Origin: an uncultured Lachnospiraceae bacterium
Lineage (GTDB): Bacteria; Bacillota; Clostridia; Lachnospirales; Lachnospiraceae
Length of the DNA stretch: 64,000 bases
NCBI GenBank assembly: GCA_947165025.1
Contig: CAMUYQ010000008.1
Span: forward strand, 1-64,000
Direction of reading: 5' to 3'
Shown here: piece after piece, positions 51,426 to 60,652 of the stretch
Position numbering within the stretch: position 1 is the first letter of the stretch
Layout: each line of letters opens with the position of its first letter
Made by a program: the position numbers and the translations under genes
The notes under the pieces: generated by a model
The model's input: the letters and a program-made list of their open reading frames with translations, nothing else
What the model was told of the DNA's origin: nothing
Databases searched by the model: none

Positions 51426-53020
51426 GATTTATGCCTTCTGCGGACAAGATACGCACATCCGATGAGCACCCATGCAGCGACAAGGCAGATGATGAGCGCC
51501 TTTGAAGCAGCCGGAAGCGTCCCCAGTGCCTCTTTCCTGCCTGATGCAGCCGATACGCTGTCAAGCTTGTAAAGGCTTCTGACATCATCGTATGTTTTTT
51601 CGATGAATGCCTCATCAACCTTTGTCCCGCGCCGCTCAGCCTTTACAACGTTTTCAACAAGAGCTCCTGCAGCATCGCGCAGGGAAGCTGAGCCTGCAAA
51701 GACAGCTGTGGTAAACGTGTTATCGGTATTCTCAAGCAGAAGCTTTGAAGCGTCCATCTTGACGCCGTAATGCTCATTGTTATCAGTACCCGCAAGAGAC
51801 AGATACTCTTTGTAATTATCGCAGTTTCTGGCCTTTGCTGTTACAGGCACATATCCTTCCGTTTCAGCATATGCAGTCTGGACATCATTTGTCAGAAGGA
51901 ACTGTGCGAACAGCCATGCGGCAAGGACTTCCTGCGGATCTTCCTTGTTGAACACGCAAACCGAAGGGCCCTGCGACATCATCCTGGGATTATTTACGTC
52001 AAACTGCGGGATAGGTCTGACGAGTGTGGTAAAGCTCTTCTTGTTTTCTTCGGCAATGTCCGAAAGGGGTGCATCCGTACCCATCCACGTGGAGCCCGCG
52101 GTCGAGTCTATCGCAAATATACACTGACCGGCATTTAAAAAGTTTCCCGGATAGCTTGATATCTTGAACGTTGAGAACGCTCCAGTTGCAGCGTGCCCGG
52201 CTATCTCAAGAAGCAGCTCTTTTGTCGTATCGTTGAACAGCTCTATATCACCCTCATCCGTTGAATACGGTGCTCCCTTCTGACGCAGCATCGATATCAT
52301 CATGTTATCGGTGGACTTGTAAATAAACGGTATCAGTACCTTCTGGCCGTTAACCGGGTAAGTTCCCGATGCGTCCTTTTCCATCGCCTTTTCGGATACT
52401 TCCCATACAAAATCCCATGTGGGTATATCGGGAACCTCATATCCGAGCGCCTTTACCATATCCTCATTTATGTACATTGCTTCCGTAGAGCGCATGAAAG
52501 GAAGGGCATAAAGTGTCCCCGACAGTCTGCATTCATTCATGAACTTGTCGATCAACTCTTCCTTTTTGGGGCCGTCATATCTGAGTTTGCTTCCCCCAAG
52601 CCCGTACTTTTTGTCATCTGAGATCTCATCGAGCGGTACAACGACATTGATCCCCTTAATATAGGTCGCTATATGATCGGGATAGGTGATGCATACATTC
52701 GGTGTTGTGTTCGTGGAAATATTGGTTATGACGTCGTTGTATATACGGCCGTAATCCGTGTACAGACGCATATTCACGGTTATATTCGGATAAAGCTTCT
52801 CAAATTCCGAAATGGCGCTTTTATATATATCGGTCTGGACCTTGTTCGTATCGTTCTTTGCCCAGAAAGTGATCTCATACTGCTTTGACTCATCAAGCTC
52901 TTCAGGCATGACAAACTCCGGCAGTCCTTTCGAGCCGTGACAGGCTGTAAGGAATACGGCGCAGACCAGGGCAGCCGCCGGGATCAGATGTTTTGCGAGA
53001 ATATGCGTTATCCTCCTCAT
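51422..53020 (-). CDS. Carbohydrate ABC transporter binding protein with C-terminal membrane anchor
   Basis: 532 residues. It has a lipobox-like VFLTAC near 28 and a UgpB/MalE-type extracellular solute-binding domain (KQYEITFWAKNDTNKVQTDI; PNVCITYPDHIATYIKGINVV). Unusually for this family a hydrophobic segment (ALIICLVAAWVLIGCAYLV) and basic tail close the protein, giving two anchors. It works with the two permeases and ATPase upstream. ATGA overlaps the permease stop. Ligand not deducible. Confidence 0.85.
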   Translation of the reverse strand: MRRITHILAKHLIPAAALVCAVFLTACHGSKGLPEFVMPEELDESKQYEITFWAKNDTNKVQTDIYKSAISEFEKLYPNITVNMRLYTDYGRIYNDVITNISTNTTPNVCITYPDHIATYIKGINVVVPLDEISDDKKYGLGGSKLRYDGPKKEELIDKFMNECRLSGTLYALPFMRSTEAMYINEDMVKALGYEVPDIPTWDFVWEVSEKAMEKDASGTYPVNGQKVLIPFIYKSTDNMMISMLRQKGAPYSTDEGDIELFNDTTKELLLEIAGHAATGAFSTFKISSYPGNFLNAGQCIFAIDSTAGSTWMGTDAPLSDIAEENKKSFTTLVRPIPQFDVNNPRMMSQGPSVCVFNKEDPQEVLAAWLFAQFLLTNDVQTAYAETEGYVPVTAKARNCDNYKEYLSLAGTDNNEHYGVKMDASKLLLENTDNTFTTAVFAGSASLRDAAGALVENVVKAERRGTKVDEAFIEKTYDDVRSLYKLDSVSAASGRKEALGTLPAASKALIICLVAAWVLIGCAYLVRRRHKS

Positions 53021-53856
53021 CCCTTCGTACCTCCCGTCGCAACGCCTTCCATGATCTTGTTGTGGAACGCGATAAACAACACGATCAGCGGAAGCGAAAT
53101 GATCACTACGGCAGCCATCATGGCCGGTATGTTCTCACGTCCGAACCCGCTCTCACGTATCTGCTGTATTCCGTTTGACACGAGGAAATATTCCTGTTTG
53201 TCCGTGATGAGTCTCGGCCACACGAATGAATTCCAGCACTCTATGACCTTCAGTATCACTATCGTTATCATCGTCGGTTTGCATATCGGGATCAGTACCT
53301 TCGTCAGATATCTGAGGTCCGAAGTACCGTCCACCTTCGCGGCTTTATAAAGGTCATCGCCGACCTGCGCGAAGTTCTCTTTGAGAAGATAAATGTAGAA
53401 CACCGACGTTACCGACGGGAGTATGAGTCCCGTGAACGTATTCCTCATATTGAGATTTGTTATCGTCACGAAGTTTGTGATGATCACAAGTTCGTTCGGT
53501 ATCATCATGAGCGCCAGGAACAGCGTGAACACCAGATCCTTTCCGCGAAAATCAAGGCGCGCGAATGCGAAGGCCGCAAGCGTGATGACAACAAGCATCA
53601 GGGCCGTCGTGACAAGCGTGAATATGAGAGTGTTCGCAAGGTATCTTGCAAGCGGCACACTCGTGAATGCCTCGGCAAAATTGGAAAATGTCGGCGACGT
53701 CGTAAAGAACTTCGGTATGTATTCGCGGTTATACGAACTGTAACTCTTTATCGAAGTCAGAAGCATCCAGTAGAACGGGAACAGCACTATAAGAGCCCAG
53801 ATCGCAAGGCACAGATATATGAATGTCTTCTTAATCATCTTCGCGTGTCGTTTCAT
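53017..53856 (-). CDS. Carbohydrate ABC transporter permease (UgpE/MalG type)
   Basis: 279 residues with six predicted membrane segments and the EAA-like loop (YKAAKVDGTSDLRYLTKVLIP) that contacts the ATPase. Conserved LFPFYWMLLTSIK lies near residue 25. The start is set at ATG 53856 from GGAGG spacing; GTG 53865 is an alternative. Confidence 0.9.
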   Translation of the reverse strand: MKRHAKMIKKTFIYLCLAIWALIVLFPFYWMLLTSIKSYSSYNREYIPKFFTTSPTFSNFAEAFTSVPLARYLANTLIFTLVTTALMLVVITLAAFAFARLDFRGKDLVFTLFLALMMIPNELVIITNFVTITNLNMRNTFTGLILPSVTSVFYIYLLKENFAQVGDDLYKAAKVDGTSDLRYLTKVLIPICKPTMITIVILKVIECWNSFVWPRLITDKQEYFLVSNGIQQIRESGFGRENIPAMMAAVVIISLPLIVLFIAFHNKIMEGVATGGTKG

Positions 53857-53861
53857 ATGTA

Positions 53862-54749
53862 TCACCTCCGTCTCGATGACACCATCAGGTTGATCACCGT
53901 GATCGTCAGTACTATCGCAAAAAGTATTATCGCGGCCGCCGATGCGTATGACGGATAGCCGCCCGAGTTGCCGTAGAGCATATCGTAAATGTAACCTACG
54001 ATCGTGTTCATGCCCGCGGAGTTAAGATCGGTTCCGAACAGCGCGACCTCGTCCGAGTATGCTTTGAACGCGCCGATAAATCCGGTGATCACGAGATAGA
54101 ATATCATCGGAGAGATCATCGGAAGAGTGATCTTGTAAAAGACCCTGAACGGTCTTGTCCCGTCAACCTCGGCAGCGCTGTAGTACACCTTCGGAACACT
54201 GGCGAGCGCGGATGTGAGTATGAGTATCTTGAACGGAAGAACGACCCAGATCGTGTAGAAGCACATGACGAACATCTTCGCAGCATACGGACCCGTGATG
54301 AAATCAACGCCCTTTCCGCCGAAGAATTCGATGAGTATGTTTATGAGGCCGTCGGAATACTCCGTCTTCTTGAACAGGATCATGAAGACCAGACCGACCG
54401 CAAGAGTATTGGTCACGTAAGGAAGAAAGAACACGGTCTGGAACAGCTCCCTGAGAGGTTTGATCGACGACAGCCCCAGTGATATCAGAAGCGCGATCAG
54501 CGTTGAAAGCGGGACCGTGATGATGACTATGATGAACGTGTTCTTCAGAGCCTGAATGAAATACGGATCGCGCAGCACATACGAATAGTTGTATGAACCC
54601 GTTCCGAAGAATGACTGGTTGGCGAAGTTAAAGCCTTCCTCAAAAGAGTACACGAAAACATCGACGAGCGGATATACCATGAACACGCCGAGAAACAGTA
54701 TTGCAGGCAGCAGATACAGCCAGCCTTTTGCCCTGAACCTATTGTCCAT
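53862..54749 (-). CDS. Carbohydrate ABC transporter permease (UgpA/MalF type)
   Basis: 295 residues, six predicted membrane helices. It starts with WLYLLPAILFLGVFMVYPLV and has the loop YYSAAEVDGTRPFRVFYKITLP contacting the ATPase. It pairs with the following permease. It overlaps the ATPase gene by 11 bp. Confidence 0.9.
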   Translation of the reverse strand: MDNRFRAKGWLYLLPAILFLGVFMVYPLVDVFVYSFEEGFNFANQSFFGTGSYNYSYVLRDPYFIQALKNTFIIVIITVPLSTLIALLISLGLSSIKPLRELFQTVFFLPYVTNTLAVGLVFMILFKKTEYSDGLINILIEFFGGKGVDFITGPYAAKMFVMCFYTIWVVLPFKILILTSALASVPKVYYSAAEVDGTRPFRVFYKITLPMISPMIFYLVITGFIGAFKAYSDEVALFGTDLNSAGMNTIVGYIYDMLYGNSGGYPSYASAAAIILFAIVLTITVINLMVSSRRR

Positions 54750-55860
54750 CAGTCACCCCGAATCTTATGCGCTCTTCCGTTTCTTTATCAAACACAAAAA
54801 CCTTGTTTGGTTTCAGTTTAAATCTCACTTCCGTTTTGCCGCTGTCCATCACAACATCAGAACCCGTGATCGACCTGATAAGTCCGGTATCGTTAAGGAG
54901 AGCGTCATGCTCCGAGACGATCGAAATGTCCCTTCCCATGACTTCGATCCTGCCCATTTTACAGACAAGCGGGCCGTCATCCGACACGATGAATCCCTCC
55001 GGACGGACTGCCACATACACATCCCGCTCATCGCGAAAATCATCCGATGCAAGTACCGCATCGTCCGCGACGTAAAGCTTTCCGTCCTTCATCTTTCCTT
55101 CAAAAACGTTTATCGGAGGCGTTCCGAGAAACTTTGCAACAAACAGGCTGACGGGATCGTCGTATACTTCCTGCGGCTTTCCCGCCTGCATCATGACACC
55201 GTCCTTCATGACGACGATCATGTCGCATATGCTCATCGCCTCATCCTGATCGTGCGTGACAAACACGGTCGTGATGTTCGTCTCGCGCTGGATACGGCGT
55301 ATCTCTTCTCTTGTCTGGAGTCTCAGTCTTGCATCAAGATTGGAGAGCGGCTCATCAAGAAGAAGCACCTTCGGTACCTTGACAAGTGCTCTTGCGATTG
55401 CGACTCTCTGCTGCTGTCCGCCCGAAAGTTCCGACGGTCTTCTCTCCATCAGTTCATCTATCTGCACAAGCTTTGCTGCCTTATGAACCCGCTCCCTCAT
55501 CTCATCCTTTGTAAGCTTTGCGTTGCCGCGGAGATTCTCAAGCGGGAATCTTATGTTCTGCTCGACCGTAAGATGCGGGTAGAGCGCATAACTCTGAAAT
55601 ACAAGACCAACGCCGCGATCCTGTGCCGGAAGTTTTGTCACGTCGGTATCACCGAAGAACACCTGGCCCTCGGTCGGCTTCTCAAGTCCCGAAATAAGAT
55701 TGAGCGTGGTTGATTTTCCGCATCCGGACGGACCCAGGAGTCCAACGAGCATGCCGTCAGGGATCGTGATATCAAAGTCCTTTACAGCGATGACATCACC
55801 GCCGACCTTTTTGTTGCGGTTCGGGAATTTCTTGGTCAGGTTTTTGAGAACTATCTTCAT
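54739..55860 (-). CDS. Sugar ABC transporter ATPase (MsmX/UgpC/MalK type)
   Basis: 373 residues. Walker A is GPSGCGKSTTLN, the signature is [16 protein letters not shown] and Walker B is LLLDEPLSNLDARLR. The C-terminal TOBE/MalK-like regulatory domain (from about 240) may bind regulators. MsmX types often serve several sugar importers. It is first in the operon, so transcription comes from the FRG-gene side. The leader has nine C in a row before AAGGAG. Confidence 0.92.
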   Translation of the reverse strand: MKIVLKNLTKKFPNRNKKVGGDVIAVKDFDITIPDGMLVGLLGPSGCGKSTTLNLISGLEKPTEGQVFFGDTDVTKLPAQDRGVGLVFQSYALYPHLTVEQNIRFPLENLRGNAKLTKDEMRERVHKAAKLVQIDELMERRPSELSGGQQQRVAIARALVKVPKVLLLDEPLSNLDARLRLQTREEIRRIQRETNITTVFVTHDQDEAMSICDMIVVMKDGVMMQAGKPQEVYDDPVSLFVAKFLGTPPINVFEGKMKDGKLYVADDAVLASDDFRDERDVYVAVRPEGFIVSDDGPLVCKMGRIEVMGRDISIVSEHDALLNDTGLIRSITGSDVVMDSGKTEVRFKLKPNKVFVFDKETEERIRFGVTDGQ

Positions 55861-55881
55861 ACTTCACTCCTTGTTGTAACA

Positions 55882-55890
55882 GGGGGGGGG
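55882..55890. repeat. Nine-base homopolymer G/C tract
   Basis: Nine consecutive G on the plus strand (C on the transcribed minus strand) lie 20-30 bp before the ATPase start, next to its RBS. Such tracts are prone to slippage. Confidence 0.9.
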
Positions 55891-55900
55891 CGGTGGCACA

Positions 55901-56650
55901 TTAGATACCGTAAAAATGCATGAGATCGCGTGATATGTGGTCCAGATCCGGATATATCGATCCTTCCGTGATACCGAACACACGAAGCGAATCTATGAAA
56001 TACTTCTTGCGTTCCTTCGGGATGATTATCCTGTACAGCGTCTCATCATCGCATATGTCGGTAAGACGGCGAAGCGAATTGTGTACGGTGAAGTTCGCCT
56101 GCTGGCTGTACATACGCAGGTTATTGTCAGTCGATGATACCGCAAGTATCCTGTCGTCAAGTTCATGGTTATGGTGATTGTGCTTGAATGCGGGAAGCAG
56201 CATCTCCTGAGTCGTCTCCGCATCATTCGGATAGATGCAGTATCCGAATCCCTGCGACTCGTTAAGCGCCATCGGTGAGAGCACCCATACGCACGCGTCC
56301 TTGTCAGGCACAGCCTTATGCGTCTCAGTCGCAAAGAATGATGCGATAAGAGGCGATTTGCTCCAGTCGAGCATCCTTGTCGGAAGCCCGTAGTGCTGCA
56401 TGATAGCGACCCATCCGGCGTAGTTCTTCTTGTCGGGCGGGTTGTTCATGATCTGCCTTGCCTTTATGTAAAAATCATTCGTTATGAATCTCTCGACGTC
56501 GATACGCTTCTGCGAGCGCTGTATGGACGGTATAAGAGGCAGCGTGGAGTCGTCCTCGCCGCGATACCACAGATTCAGGCCGTGCTTGCCGGCCAGTTCG
56601 TTCACGAACTGCAACAGTTCGTCGATGCTGGTTATCTTTTTTTCTATCAT
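55901..56650 (-). CDS. FRG-domain protein
   Basis: 249 residues. The FRG core is clear: WYRGEDDSTLPLIPS near residue 28, then MQHYGLPTRMLDWSKSPLIA near 80 and FFATETHKAVP. FRG proteins occur in phage-defence and toxin-like contexts, but the biochemical role is unproven. The frame runs to 56785, but AAAAGGAAATC before ATG 56650 and a structured leader upstream fix the start. The gene is alone between a sugar transporter operon and an SH3 protein. Confidence 0.85.
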   Translation of the reverse strand: MIEKKITSIDELLQFVNELAGKHGLNLWYRGEDDSTLPLIPSIQRSQKRIDVERFITNDFYIKARQIMNNPPDKKNYAGWVAIMQHYGLPTRMLDWSKSPLIASFFATETHKAVPDKDACVWVLSPMALNESQGFGYCIYPNDAETTQEMLLPAFKHNHHNHELDDRILAVSSTDNNLRMYSQQANFTVHNSLRRLTDICDDETLYRIIIPKERKKYFIDSLRVFGITEGSIYPDLDHISRDLMHFYGI

Positions 56651-56853
56651 AGTGATTTCCTTTTCGGGAATCGAACCGATCACACATTTGCTCGAAAAGG
56701 CGCTTTCGCTCCTTTCCGGACGTCGCGTTACTAGACTCGAAAAAACCTCGTCAAGTAACAACGTCCTCCAAAGCTTTTCTCCCAAACGGTGATCGTTCGA
56801 TTCCCTCGTAACTAGCGCATATCACAGAACCGTTCCGTGATACGTCCTCTTGA
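56651..56853 (-). ncRNA. Structured 5' leader RNA of the FRG gene
   Basis: Between the probable start of transcription and the ATG, three stems fold: P1, 17 bp with one bulge (56805-56789 with 56683-56666); P2, about 15 bp (56766-56718, stem GGACGT/ACGTCC then GTTACT/AGTAAC then GAC/GTC, 13-nt loop); P3 with a GAAA tetraloop (56717-56694). A further hairpin is at 56842-56820. P1 closes the whole fold just before the RBS. Its 3' arm resembles a tRNA T-arm (GGTTCGATTCCC), but no tRNA is present. The pattern suggests a new riboswitch or RNA antitoxin; the role is unknown. Confidence 0.7.
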
Positions 56854-56859
56854 TACATA

Positions 56860-56868
56860 ATTATATCA
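56860..56868 (-). promoter_or_regulatory. Extended -10 promoter of the FRG gene
   Basis: On the minus strand TGATATAAT (56868-56860) is a TGn-TATAAT extended -10 without a clear -35. It would start the structured leader near 56853. Confidence 0.6.
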
Positions 56869-56876
56869 CAACAAGT

Positions 56877-56905
56877 AAAAAAAGAGGCCGGGAATACCCG
56901 ACCTC
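56877..56905 (-). terminator. Terminator of the SH3 protein gene
   Basis: On the minus strand GAGGTCGGG (56905-56897) and CCCGGCCTC (56892-56884) with a TATT loop, followed by seven T. Confidence 0.92.
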
Positions 56906-56956
56906 GTGATCCTTTTTTCAGTTCATCCTATTGCAAAGGCATTGACTGGCTTGTTA

Positions 56957-58036
56957 TTACCACGCACTACGAACAACGCCGGCCGGATTCTTATCATCTA
57001 AAACAGCCTTGAGTTCTGCGGCGGAATGATGAGATATCATCTCCTCTGAATCTCCCGTATAATCCCATAACGACTTCAGATAATTCCACTCACTCTGAGT
57101 GAACACATGACCGCCGTACGAATGTCCCGATGCAGCCTGTGCCGCTGCAAGTGCAGCCGCAGCCGCCTCGGCATCAGCCTGAGCCTTTGCCGCATCCTCA
57201 GCAGCCTTTGCCGCATCATCTGCAGCTTTCTTCTCAGCCTCTTCCTTGGTCTGTGTCTGGCCCTCACCGTTTCCTTCGGCATTAGCCTCGGTCTTCTTTT
57301 CTTCTTCCTTCTTCTCGTCCTTCTTCTCGTCCTTCTTATCTTCCTCGGTAGGTCCCTGCATGAACTCTTCCTCGGATATCTCTGTCAGGAACTCGGTCTT
57401 CATGTAGCCGTCCTGATCTTTGTACTTGATGTGTGTCCAGTCATCGACATCCTCGACCTTCTCGAACATATCACCCTTCTTGGCCTTGCCGAGAACTTCT
57501 CCGTCTGTGCTGTTTGTCGAACGGACATTAACATCATCGCCCGTGCTCTTGACGTACTTCTTCATCTGAGCCGCAGCTTCAGCTTCAGCCTGTGCGGCTG
57601 CCGCTTCCTCCTGGGCCTTCTTGTCTTCTTCCGCTGCTGCAGCAGCTTCAGCCTGTGCACGTGCCACGCTGTCGACGACAGCGAATGTCAGCACCTGACT
57701 CTTAACATCCTTGCACTCGATATATACGGTAACGTTACCCTCGTTCATACCCGTTGTAAGGATAGCCTTGCCGTCCCTGATCTCGAATGAGCTCGTCGGA
57801 TCATCAACTGTTGCTGTCGCCTTTTTGATGTTTGCTCCCTCGGGATCCGTAACGATGTCGAACGTGTACTGCGTTCCGACCTCAAGCGATGTCTCAGCAA
57901 ACTCGGGCTGAAGTGCGATCGTTTTAAGCTGTCCGCTCTTGACGAAATAATATACAACGTCAAGTATTCCGACGATTGCGATCAGCACCGCAAATACGAG
58001 GATCAGGATTCTGATTGTGCTACTTTGCCTTCTCAC
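56957..58036 (-). CDS. Membrane-anchored SH3-domain protein with coiled coils
   Basis: 359 residues. A membrane helix (about 9-31) is followed by an Ig-like/bacterial-immunoglobulin region (about 45-120), an Ala/Glu-rich coiled coil, an SH3_3 domain (DDVNVRSTNSTDGEVLGKAKKGDMF, about 167-215) and a second Ala/Lys/Glu-rich stretch with a KKDEKKDEKKEE repeat. It probably sits outside the membrane and binds cell wall peptides. The C-terminal 50 residues (GHSYGGHVFTQSEWNYLKSL) are less repetitive. GTG start with AAGGAG. Confidence 0.75.
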   Translation of the reverse strand: MRRQSSTIRILILVFAVLIAIVGILDVVYYFVKSGQLKTIALQPEFAETSLEVGTQYTFDIVTDPEGANIKKATATVDDPTSSFEIRDGKAILTTGMNEGNVTVYIECKDVKSQVLTFAVVDSVARAQAEAAAAAEEDKKAQEEAAAAQAEAEAAAQMKKYVKSTGDDVNVRSTNSTDGEVLGKAKKGDMFEKVEDVDDWTHIKYKDQDGYMKTEFLTEISEEEFMQGPTEEDKKDEKKDEKKEEEKKTEANAEGNGEGQTQTKEEAEKKAADDAAKAAEDAAKAQADAEAAAAALAAAQAASGHSYGGHVFTQSEWNYLKSLWDYTGDSEEMISHHSAAELKAVLDDKNPAGVVRSAW

Positions 58037-58123
58037 GATAATTCTCCTTTTATGATAACTTTATCCGAATCAAACAGTTCGGTCACATTTCAACTAAATA
58101 TTATACACTAACACGGCTGTCTC

Positions 58124-58966
58124 TTACAAGTCTGATTTACCGCCGTTCATGATGAATCTGTCAATTATCTCCGATATCGCGCTCTCATTGTTTGTGCGAT
58201 CGGTGATATAGTCGGCGTATGATTTTGCCGCATCGGTGCCGTTTCTGACTACAACGCCCGTGCCTGCTGCCGTGATCATGGATATGTCGTTTGCCTCATC
58301 TCCCGCTGCAACGGATGCAGAAACAGGGATGTTCATAAGGCCGCACAGACTCTTTAACGCTTTGCCCTTTGACACATCGGGCGGCAGATACTCGAGCAGG
58401 TAATCATTCGAAAAAACACTTTCGACCTTTCCTTCGGAAATATCGCGGTGCCGTTTTTCAAATTCTTCAAGTATCTTCCGGCTGCCGTCTGCTATCGACA
58501 TTACGATGAACTTCGGAGGAGGTGCCGGAAGATCTTCGGGGATCCTCTCCACGATCCTGTACGGCATCTTGATCCTCTCACAGTACAGTTCGAGCTCGCG
58601 CGTCTTTTTAAGCGACACGACGTGAGTGTCGGTGTATGTGTGGATGTGAAGAGAGTCTGCTGCAGCCGCCTTAAACATCTTTGCCACCGTATCAGGGTCG
58701 ACCGTTGTGGAACTTATTATCTCTTCCTTTCCGCAGTCGAAAATGTACGCGCCGTTTGACGTGATGAGAAATATCCCGTCGCGGTAGAGCTGAAGTTCTC
58801 TTGCAACAACCTTTGCGCTGTACAGCGGGCGTCCCGTTGCTATCACAAAATGGTGCCCGGCTTCTATCATTTGGTTTATCGATGACAGATCTTCGCGGCT
58901 GACATTCTTGTCATCATCAAGAAGCGTGCCGTCCAGATCCGAAAAAAGTATCTTAACTTCCGACAT
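58124..58966 (-). CDS. Cof-type HAD-superfamily phosphatase
   Basis: 280 residues. The catalytic aspartates are in FSDLDGTLLDDD (about 8-19), the Thr is in FVIATGRPLYS, the Lys is in VSKGKALKSLCG, and the final AAGDEANDISMI carries the acidic metal site. The family removes phosphate from sugar or nucleotide phosphates, among others. No substrate is evident. It follows the ABC-F gene by 3 bp. Confidence 0.92.
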   Translation of the reverse strand: MSEVKILFSDLDGTLLDDDKNVSREDLSSINQMIEAGHHFVIATGRPLYSAKVVARELQLYRDGIFLITSNGAYIFDCGKEEIISSTTVDPDTVAKMFKAAAADSLHIHTYTDTHVVSLKKTRELELYCERIKMPYRIVERIPEDLPAPPPKFIVMSIADGSRKILEEFEKRHRDISEGKVESVFSNDYLLEYLPPDVSKGKALKSLCGLMNIPVSASVAAGDEANDISMITAAGTGVVVRNGTDAAKSYADYITDRTNNESAISEIIDRFIMNGGKSDL

Positions 58967-58969
58967 ATT

Positions 58970-60607
58970 CTAGTTATCGTCGTCTTCCTTGTTGGCCGTG
59001 TATACGAATCTCTTCCTTGCCATCTCATCGCTTGCAAGATACTCGTCGTATGTCGTTACCTTATCGATCATAGTTCCGTTCGGAAGGAACTCCATAATGC
59101 GGTTGGCTGTCGTCTCTACAAACTGATGGTCATGCGATGCAAACAGTATGACCCCCGGGAACTTGATCAGTCCGTTGTTGAGTGCGGTTATGCTCTCCAT
59201 GTCCAGATGGTTTGTCGGCTCATCAAGGATCAGGATGTTTGCACCCGATATCATCATCTTGGACAGAAGACATCTGACCTTTTCTCCTCCCGAGAGGATG
59301 TTGATCTTCTTCACGCCGTCTTCACCGGGGAAGAGCATCCTGCCGAGGAATCCTCTGACATACGTTACATCCTTTACAGGTGAATATCCTGTCAGCCAGT
59401 CTGTTATCGTGTAATCGTGATCAAACTCTTCCGTATAATCACGCGGGAAGTATGCCTGGGATGTCGTGACTCCCCATTTGTACGTTCCTTCATCGGGCTC
59501 GATCTCGCCCATCAGTATCCTGAACAGCGTTGTCTTTGCAAGCTCGTTTGTTCCGACAAAAGCAACCTTGTCATCGTGTCCGAGGATGAACGAGATGTTA
59601 TCAAGCACCTTGACACCGTCGATCGTCTTGCTGATACCCTCAACGGTGAGCACCTCATTTCCGATCTCCCTGTCGGGACGAAAATCAATGTACGGATATT
59701 TACGACTCGAAGGCTTGATCGTATCAAGCTCGATCTTTTCAAGTGCACGCTTACGGCTCGTTGCCTGCTTGGACTTGGAAGCGTTTGCAGAAAATCGTGA
59801 GATGAACTCCTGCAGTTCCTTGATCTTCTCTTCCTTCTTCTTGTTCGCTTCCTTCATCTGCTGGATGAGGAGCTGGCTCGATTCATACCAGAAATCGTAG
59901 TTACCGGCGTAAAGCTGTATCTTGCCGTAGTCGATGTCGGCCGTATGAGTGCAGACCTTGTTCAGGAAATATCTGTCATGGCTGACAACGATGACGGTAT
60001 TGTCAAAGTTTATGAGAAATTCCTCGAGCCATTCGATCGCATCAAGATCAAGATGGTTCGTAGGCTCGTCGAGAAGCAGTATGTCGGGTGTTCCGAAAAG
60101 CGCACGCGCCAGAAGTACCTTGACCTTCTGGGGACCCGCAAGATCACCGACCAGACTGTAGTGAAGATCAGTTTCGATACCGAGTCCGTTTAACAGAGTT
60201 GCCGCATTCGATTCGGCTTCCCATCCGTCCATCTCCGCGAACTCCGCTTCAAGCTCACTTGCCCTTATACCGTCCTCATCGGAAAAATCCTCCTTGGCAT
60301 AAATGGCATCCTTTTCCTTCATGACATCATACAGTCTCTGGTTTCCCATGATGACCGTATCCATTACCGTATAGGCATCATACTTGAAGTGATCCTGCTC
60401 AAGCACCGACAGACGCTGTCCCGGCGTGATCGCAATATCTCCGTTCGTTGTATCAAGTTCTCCCGAAAGGATCTTCAGAAATGTGGACTTGCCGGCGCCG
60501 TTCGCACCGATAAGTCCGTAACAGTTTCCTTCCGTGAACTTGATGTTGACGTCCTCAAAGAGGGCTTTCTTACCTACGCGGTAAGTTACATTGTTTGCTG
60601 ATATCAT
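58970..60607 (-). CDS. ABC-F family ATPase (YkpA/YbiT-like)
   Basis: 545 residues with two ABC domains: Walker A GANGAGKSTFLK (about 34-45) and a degenerate second site, GTNELAKTTLFR (about 350). Signatures are LAGPQKVKVLLARALF and ILSGGEKVRCLLSKMM; Walker B are ILLLDEPTNHLD and ILILDEPTNHLD. A linker helix region (about 245-290, KKKEEKIKELQEFISRFSA) is the P-site-interacting arm. Such proteins act on ribosomes to rescue stalled translation or give antibiotic resistance; the LAGPQK form resembles YkpA/YbiT, housekeeping. Confidence 0.9.
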   Translation of the reverse strand: MISANNVTYRVGKKALFEDVNIKFTEGNCYGLIGANGAGKSTFLKILSGELDTTNGDIAITPGQRLSVLEQDHFKYDAYTVMDTVIMGNQRLYDVMKEKDAIYAKEDFSDEDGIRASELEAEFAEMDGWEAESNAATLLNGLGIETDLHYSLVGDLAGPQKVKVLLARALFGTPDILLLDEPTNHLDLDAIEWLEEFLINFDNTVIVVSHDRYFLNKVCTHTADIDYGKIQLYAGNYDFWYESSQLLIQQMKEANKKKEEKIKELQEFISRFSANASKSKQATSRKRALEKIELDTIKPSSRKYPYIDFRPDREIGNEVLTVEGISKTIDGVKVLDNISFILGHDDKVAFVGTNELAKTTLFRILMGEIEPDEGTYKWGVTTSQAYFPRDYTEEFDHDYTITDWLTGYSPVKDVTYVRGFLGRMLFPGEDGVKKINILSGGEKVRCLLSKMMISGANILILDEPTNHLDMESITALNNGLIKFPGVILFASHDHQFVETTANRIMEFLPNGTMIDKVTTYDEYLASDEMARKRFVYTANKEDDDN

Positions 60608-60652
60608 AATATTCTCCTCAATTTGTGTATCAGGGGGACGGTCTGTGATACA

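Noticed and set aside
56660..56810. tRNA or tmRNA gene (GGTTCGATTCCC T-arm)
   Set aside because: No D-arm, anticodon arm or acceptor stem can be formed; the T-like arm is explained as half of the long P1 stem.
56651..56850. Retron msr-msd
   Set aside because: The inverted repeats and hairpins recall one, but there is no reverse transcriptase downstream; the next gene is FRG-domain.
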